Assembly: GCA_034359265.1 (NCBI GenBank)
Contig: CP136898.1
Span: 1,552,501 to 1,616,500, forward strand
Length of the DNA stretch: 64,000 bases
Source of the DNA: Canna indica
Lineage: Eukaryota > Streptophyta > Magnoliopsida > Zingiberales > Cannaceae
Direction of reading: 5' to 3'
Below, one piece after another: positions 57,863 through 64,000 of this stretch. Under the pieces are notes generated by a model that was not told the origin of the DNA, did not search any database, and was given only the letters and a program-made list of their open reading frames with translations. A program made the translations under genes and the position numbers. Numbering within the stretch: the first letter of the stretch is position 1; the number at the start of each line of letters is the position of its first letter.

Positions 57863-58873
57863 AATTTATCTTCTCAGATGAATATTAATTAATTTCATCT
57901 CTAGTCCGGTGAAAAATTAAATAATACGACATATATACATTCATTTGTTGCGTCAATACTTTTTAAATAATAAATTAGTAATTTTTTGTAATAAATTAAT
58001 TGAAAATTTCTTTTTTTAAAAAAGATAGACAATTAATGACATTCTTTGAGCTTAAGTTAGATAAAATTTTAATACTATGTATAAATATAATTAGACGACA
58101 ACTTAGGATGTTTGTTTTATATGATAAAAGAAATACTCATACGATAAGACATCGGTTTATATTCATTAATTATTTTAATTAATGCATATATATATATATA
58201 ATTATTTTTAATATTTCATTGTTTATTATCTTGTTAATCTAATTAATCAAAAGTATATACCTATGTAAAGAAAATACTAATTAAATGTGAATATGAGTAT
58301 GATAATTAAATGTCCGTAGAATACGACATGCTTGATGGAATATGCACTATGCATTACTTAGACTTAAAATTTGACTATGATATTGGAGCAATAAATTTTA
58401 GCTTTAATTTTTTAATTAGGTTACTAGTTGATGTCTATATAGACCAATTATTGCATTAAACATGCGGTAACAATAACTATTTTTTTATTTATGAAAAATC
58501 TAAATTTATTGTATTAAAGGTTCACCATTTGGAATGATAATGATTTGATTAATCAAATTTAATATGGTTGACCAAAATCGAAACTGATTAAAAACTCGTT
58601 AATCGAAATCGAAATTATTTGATTTCAAAAATTAGTATCCTAAATCGAAACCGACTCGATTTCAGTTATCCAATGGATAATCAAAACCAATTAGCTAGTT
58701 TGGTTCAAATAGAATAAGTTATTCGTTTACTAACTAGCTAGTTATCCAATTAGTAAATGAATAATTGGTCAGTAAATTAAAATTTGAAATATTTAAAAAT
58801 TATCAAAATAATTTATTATAACACTTTCAGATCCGGTTATCCGCAGATAACGGTAACCAAAATTAAAATATCT
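56909..58873 (+). repeat. Dispersed repeat P, copy 6
   Basis: The order of blocks defines the longest readable P unit: ATATCCCAATTATAT...CACTCGAGTGGATTTAATTT, GAGAGACCACCAACGTCTC, CATGCTTGATAGAATAT, an ATT microsatellite (57829-57862), TTATCTTCTCAGATGAA and CATGCTTGATGGAATATGCA. The 3' part is a TAGGGATGACAA-family hAT element (from 58529) cut by a CACTA terminus. Within the copy the CATGCTTGAT block occurs twice (57670 and 58327), so P itself contains a tandem step. Confidence 0.75.
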
Positions 58874-60957
58874 CACTACTAGATTTGTCATCATTACTGA
58901 CGGCTGAAGTCGTGGTTGAACCGTCAGTGATAACTATCACGAACGTCGTCAGCCGTGGCGAAAAGTCATCACTGATGTGTGCGTCTCAGATAAATTGTGA
59001 CGGTGTCTCTCGGCCGTCACAAGTAATCTTCAGCAACAGCCGTAGGTGTTGTCGTTGATCTAAACACATCAGTGACGACTGTAGGCGACTGTTGTTGATG
59101 AAATGATCACACTAGAGGAGGGTTAATAGTGTGTCATCTAAATCTTTCACTTAATTTTGATTTTAATCGTTTACTTGAGCACTTAGGCAAGTTGCAATTT
59201 ATCAACTAAATGCGGAAGCAATAATAAAGTAATTTAGCATACATAAATATATCCATGCTAACACAATGATTTATAGTGGTTCAACCCCAATTATTACTCC
59301 ACTATCTAAGCACTCCGCTTAGGATTTTCAAACTAGTTTAACTAGATTAATTAGTTTCCTTACAAAGAGGACTTTATACCGGAATGTCTCCGCTCTCAAA
59401 CCGAAGGCACTTCCACACCCAGAAGTATCTCGCCTTCCTACCGAGAGCACTCTCCCACCTCAACTTTAAGGACAACTCAACTAATCTTATCAAACTACGT
59501 TTACACAAGTGACTTTACACCTTCTACACCAAGGATACCAGTCAATCACAAGACCTAATACTAGGTTTTTTTACAAGCTCAAATACAAAGAAATAAACCA
59601 CAAAATACAATAATAAATAGAGCAATAAATCATACAATAAATTACTTAGCTTTACAACAAGATTCTTAGCTTCCTCTTGATGTTTTTGATAATGAAGCAA
59701 TGAAATAAAGATTTAATCAACGAGATGAAATATTCAAGCTAGAGTTTTTACAAGATTAACTCAACGAAGGCTTAGAATTGATCAAATGATGACTCAAGGA
59801 GGCTAGGGGTGATCAAAAGTATTTGAGGAAGGCTTAGAATTGATCAAATGATGACTCAAAGAGGTTAGGGGTGATCAAAAGTATTTGAGGAAGGCTTACT
59901 AAAGCTTATATTTAAAGGCCTTGAGGAGATGGCATGAAACAGCCACTTCAACGGGCGGAAAATTAGTCATTTTCGTCATCCGATTGCAGGTTCGGTCGAT
60001 CGTCGGTCGATCGATCGAAAGCCATACTGTCATTTTCTGCTACGCTTCGGTCAACCGTTCGGTCGACCGACTTGCCTACTGCCAGATTTTGGCACCGAAA
60101 CTGGGCAGACTGCACTGCTTGGTTTAGCTGAGTTTTTCTACTCGTTTGGATTTCGTCTTCGCTAAGTCTATTTATATAACATTTACTAATTTTAAGTTAA
60201 TAACTTTAAAACATAAATGTTATATAAGGATTACCTCCCATTTCGATTCAATAAAAATATCTAAAAAATCAAAATTCTTAAGAATTAAAATCTAGTTTTT
60301 AGGGTCTAGTACAAATTTTCGGAGAACGAAAATTTTCTAATTTCCTAGGTCAAATATGGGTAGGCTAAATGCTTCCAAAAAATCTTTTAAAATATCTCGT
60401 TATCTAGTTTTTACCCAAGGAATAATTACCGTCATTTTTTATATCAAGAAAATGTTTAGGTTATATAGTCATCCAAAGAGCTCCATAGGCTTAGTGAATT
60501 TCAGGGCAGTTTTTGGGATTTCATGTTTTGGTGTTCGAGTTTGATTTTTGGGTTCTTTGCATCATAAAGAGGATTACATTACATTCCAGACACCCTAAAC
60601 CTAAACTCTAACTTTCCGAAGAATCTCAAGCGTCGACGAGCGTCCTTGCCGATTTCTCTGTTTTCTTTAATTTTTTCGATCGGGGACGTCGTGCACTAAT
60701 CGTTATGTAACCTAAAAATAACTCTGCATGAAATCATTAGTTCTATGTTTGTTATCATTAAAACCGAGATTAAGACAAAGGTAGAAAATCTTAGGCCAAC
60801 AGCTGTCACTAATACCAACACATCAGCCACGACCTAGAGCCGTTGGTGATACTATTAGTAACGGTGATATTTGGTGCTGCTCAGGCCATCTGCCATTTAC
60901 GATAAGCTTTTAACCACAACTTATTGACGGTCGACCGTGGGAAAGCCGTGGCTAAAA
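58874..60957 (-). mobile_element. CACTA terminus and subterminal region (element C or a separate element G), with solo LTR
   Basis: CACTACTAGATTTGTC at 58874 is a CACTA terminus. It is followed by TCAGTGA / TCACTGA and CGTCAG motifs (58890-59090, 60802-60900) that differ from the AGCAACGGC motifs starting at 60970. The block is split by a solo LTR (59093-60801). Because CACTATTGGAAAAATGG, nearly the exact 3' terminus of element A, occurs at 60958, this block may belong to another element (G) into which C inserted. Confidence 0.6.
59093..60801 (-). mobile_element. Solo LTR 3 (GATCGACC-palindrome family), reverse orientation
   Basis: 1709 bp. The plus strand begins TGTTGATGAAATGATC and ends CTTAGGCCAACA, with TG...CA ends when read in reverse. 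Flanking 5-mers actgt (59088) and gctgt (60802) match at 4 of 5. It shares the CCACTATCTAAGCACTCCGC block and a palindrome cluster at about 59990-60085 (GGTCGATCGTCGGTCGATCG) with the other copies. No internal retroelement sequence is present. Confidence 0.87.
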
Positions 60958-61561
60958 CACTATTGGAAAAATGGGCATCAGCAACGGCTTGCAACGGTCC
61001 GACCCGTTGCAACGGAGTCGTGGCAAAAAAATGTATTGCTGATAATTTAGCAATGAATCAGCAACAGTTGCTCGGGCCGTTGCTAATAATATTATCAGCA
61101 ACAACTTTGCCATGGACACGCGGTTGTTGCTGATAAAATTATTAGCAACGACCCGGGAGGTCGTGGCAAGACTGTTACTGAAAGACCGTTGCTAAGCCGT
61201 TGTTGTATGACATCAACAACGGCTTATTATACACTTTTTATAATGGCTTTCCCACGGACGATCGTGGGAAAGCCGTTGCTGATGACTAAAACCTGCAATC
61301 GAAAAAATTTAAAATTCCAAATTTCCATTAATACATTGATACATTATCTGATACATAACTCACACACTTTTACACCCATACACGCATCCATTCATACATC
61401 ACAAATACATCTAGATATACATCAAAACATATATTTATAATTATCCAAGATCGTATAAAAACTATTCAAATGTAAAATTGAAGTATCAATATTCAAACAA
61501 AACAAATTAAACAAGTATAGTATCTAAGTAATAAAGTCAATATAAAAAATAATAATAAATC

Positions 61562-63019
61562 TCACGATGACAATGGAGGATAGTCTGGATCATATGGCGG
61601 GGTCTGGAATGATTGGGTGTACACCGGCGTGGACTGACTCGAGGATGATGGATTAGATGATGCTTCGGGATAACCAAACATGTTGCGTAGTATAGCATGC
61701 ATCTCCGCCATCATCTGACTCTGACGGTCCATCATCTCCGTCTGACGCACAACTGTCTCCTCCTGTGTCCTTATCCTGCTACTCTGATTATAATTGGATC
61801 TGGAGGTGGACGGTCGCTCACTAGCGAGGAGGGGTCGGTGCCCCAAGTGGCCTTAGCACGGCTCGCGCATGACTACTATCTGCAAAATCATATATGCGAT
61901 CGTGGTCCCAGCCACCTGCAGCCTCGACCCACGTTACTGCGTCAAAATCCTCGGCGGTACCCCCGCGCTGCATCATCGTCTAACTGTAGGTCTCATACTC
62001 GAGTTTGATTTTTTGTTTAATATTTTTCATAAAACTTAAATTATAAATATATAATGAAAATTTTAAACAAATATATTTACCATAATGTATACAGCGGGGT
62101 TGTCGATGTACTGCCCTGTCCCATGTACTCGATGATGAGTCCGCTCAAACACCGCCATCGGGGAGGGTCACTGGACAGTCCTGTCGTCCAACATCGTCGT
62201 CTAAATTTACCAAACAAATACATTAATTAGTACACAGAGTAACAAATAAAATATTTAATTAAAAGTAAGATATACTTACTATATGGTTCGCGTGCACTGC
62301 AAATGCAATAGAGCCGTCAGTGTGACACGCTCCTCCCCCCGACATGCGGTTTCTAGCTGGTCCTATATATTCGGAGTAATCCAATCGGGGCCGTATCCTC
62401 GAGTCTTCGCAATGTTATTGGTCCCAGCTCGGGCCATCGCCTGGGACCGGGCCTGCCCTAGTTGCCCGTTGTACCTCACCCGGGAAATAGCCTCCCAGGC
62501 AGCGTAAATGAAGGACCTCTGGTCCTTGGCCCATGTATAGCGAGCCTGCAAAATAATAATATTAGTACCAATATTAATCGTCATGCATGTATATAAAAAA
62601 ATAATAATACGTGCCTCAAACTCGCGCCATAGCATGTCGACGTGCTCTCTAGGCACGTGACATCACGTGGGTCATGCCCCGTGCATGTATCGTCGAATGG
62701 TAGACGATATGCTCCTTGGCACTTCTTCTTGCTTGAAACTACACAACAAAAATAAAATTTAATATTATATTATGATATAATGCATTTGTAATGATTCATA
62801 ATTCATGATATATTACCACTCCTCAATCACACTAATGAATCTACGTGACTCTGTGGTTGGTGGAGCTTGCCACCTGTTCGGCCCGCGTGGTCGCTTGTGT
62901 CTGGATGTACTAGCCTCAGCGGTATCATTGGCAAGAGGATCAGCAGCAGGAGTAAGTGTTGGAGTCTCATCGATCGGAGACTCCGAAGCTCTCCAGCGAC
63001 GATAACCACGACCAAATAT
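61562..63019 (-). pseudogene. CACTA gene 2 of element C, start codon lost and internally deleted
   Basis: Collinear with 16008-17548 of A. The position of the A start ATG reads ATA (63019-63017). Exon 1 keeps the RRPRGPNRW-like basic block. Exon 3 reads ARYTWAKDQRSFIYAAWEAISRVRYNGQ to GYGPDWITPNI, then a stop and a deletion of about 55 bp (A's LVGIWSTDRWQEVSQN region). The last exon reads QRGGTAEDFDAVTWVEAAGG and RIRTQEETVVRQTEMMDRQ. The GAG|GCACGT donor after REFE is conserved here too. It is not functional as it stands. Confidence 0.85.
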
Positions 63020-63094
63020 ATCTGTCGAATATGCATATAATTAGATTATTATATATATAGTAGAGATATATTTAATATAAGATATACTTTATAA

Positions 63095-64000
63095 TTATTC
63101 ATCATCATCTGAGTAATAGTCTTTGAATTTTTCATCTTCTTCATCTCCAACTTCCTTAATTTTATAATCGTCATCATCAGCATATTCAACTTCTAATTGA
63201 ATTGACGTCGTGTTTGCATCCTCGAGTATTGGAATAATACGATCTACAGCATGAGGATCATTTTCTTGATAGAAACCATCTATCACATCAGGTAGCGGCT
63301 CATTTTCTCCTACTATCGGATCAATTTTTCCTCTACCTTTAGTCTTACAGACTACACGCCAATCTGCTCTATCTTTATTTCGAGCCGGATACTTCGCGTA
63401 ATATACATGTTCGGCTTGTGATGCCAATATAAAAGGCTCATTTGTTGTCAATTTGGATTTGAAATTAACTTCAACAAGTTTATATTTTGGATGAACTTCA
63501 TCCCCCTTTCTGCTGTATCGAACCAATAACATCTAAATAGGATAGCTGATTTCAAGCTGAAGTAGTGCAACTCTATCACTTCTTCCACCAGTCCATAAAA
63601 ATTCATATCACATTCAACATAGGTTGTCTCTTTCACGCAAACCCCGACATTCATCATCTTCTTTGTAAATGCATATTCAACCGTGTGAAATTTGTACTCA
63701 TTAACAAAATATCCGCTATAACACGATACTAGTCACGGCGGTCCACTAACAAACTCAAAAATTCTTTCATCTATTTCAGTTATGTGATCTTTGCTGTAAG
63801 CCTGAATCCAAGTAGGAAAATCACGATTTCGTAATCTCTCCAATTTTTGATCGTTGTGAATAGAGTATTTTTGCACTATTTCAATATCAAATATTTCAAT
63901 GAATTGTTCAATCTTAGTACAATTGAGTAATACATACAAGTGTGCCAAATGATACTCTTCGTCGCTTAAATGTCGAGATGAACGAGAACCAAAAGTACGA
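63095..64000 (-). pseudogene. TNP2-like transposase C-terminus of element C
   Basis: The minus strand matches residues about 860-1156 of the A transposase: SRHLSDEEYHLAHLYVLLN, IHNDQKLERLRNRDFPTW, then a TGA where A has CGA (GPS-R-LVSCY, a C-to-T change at CpG), YGLVEEVIELHYFSLKSAIL, a one-base loss near 63510, YAKYPARNKDRADWRVVCKT and the acidic tail ending YYSDDDE. Two lesions in about 300 codons show it is older or longer silenced than A. Confidence 0.88.

Larger units (their letters stand above)
60958..64000 (-). mobile_element. CACTA element C, A-family, 3' part (runs off the window)
   Basis: It starts at a degenerate A-type terminus (CACTATTGGAAAAATGG) and subterminal AGCAACGGC repeats (60970-61285, including a TGGCTTTCCCACGGACGATC hairpin near 61243-61278). 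It then carries gene 2 and the C-terminal part of the transposase on the minus strand. Its 5' end lies beyond 64000. Confidence 0.82.

Overview
The window is a transposon-dense stretch of a flowering-plant nuclear genome. The evidence is GT-AG introns, a plant DCN1-like gene, a plant O-methyltransferase, plant CACTA (En/Spm) elements with paired transposase genes, Helitron, hAT, Mutator-like and Tourist-like elements, LTR remnants with a tRNA-Met primer-binding site, and AT-rich intergenic DNA. I cannot name the species. The O-methyltransferase has a GC-rich first exon in AT-rich surroundings, as is common in monocots and some asterids.

Ordinary host genes are few. The last three exons of a DCN1-like cullin-neddylation gene open the window (1-1278, +). 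A two-exon O-methyltransferase lies at 38543-39749 (+), with a 1.6-kb Mutator-like element 165 bp upstream of its TATA box. A decayed long-chain acyl-CoA synthetase fragment lies at 33189-33801 (+). The rest is mobile DNA.

Layout: 1.9-3.9 kb holds AT-rich repeats; 3.9-9.8 kb a Helitron broken by LTR insertions; 9.8-21.2 kb a nested stack, in which an old CACTA element (D) carries a nearly intact CACTA element (A) and a solo LTR, all inside a dispersed repeat called P here; 21.2-24.4 kb more P with two hAT insertions; 24.4-30.3 kb a deleted relative of A (B, with its own hAT and solo LTR) and the hairpin-rich end of another CACTA element (E); 30.5-36.2 kb a LINE tail, the acyl-CoA synthetase fragment, a Tourist MITE, a Copia LTR with primer-binding site, and P; 36.7-39.7 kb the Mutator-like element and the O-methyltransferase; 40.7-42.2 kb a hAT transposase pseudogene; 44.1-55.3 kb a complete 11.3-kb CACTA element (F) with two open multi-exon genes; 55.7-58.9 kb a second copy of the acyl-CoA synthetase flank plus P; 58.9-64 kb reverse-oriented CACTA sequence (C) with a third full solo LTR, running off the window.

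The CACTA elements share a plan. A TNP2-like transposase gene is followed in the same orientation by a second gene (Ptta/En/Spm family, about 410 residues). The pair is flanked by family-specific subterminal repeats that mostly form hairpins, and by CACTA termini. A has one nonsense codon in its transposase, F has none that I can see, and B, C and D are decayed. The most unusual items are the O-methyltransferase lacking its catalytic histidine and glycine-rich SAM motif, a roughly 80-bp-arm hairpin in the leader of A, and the chain of distinct hairpins at the end of E.
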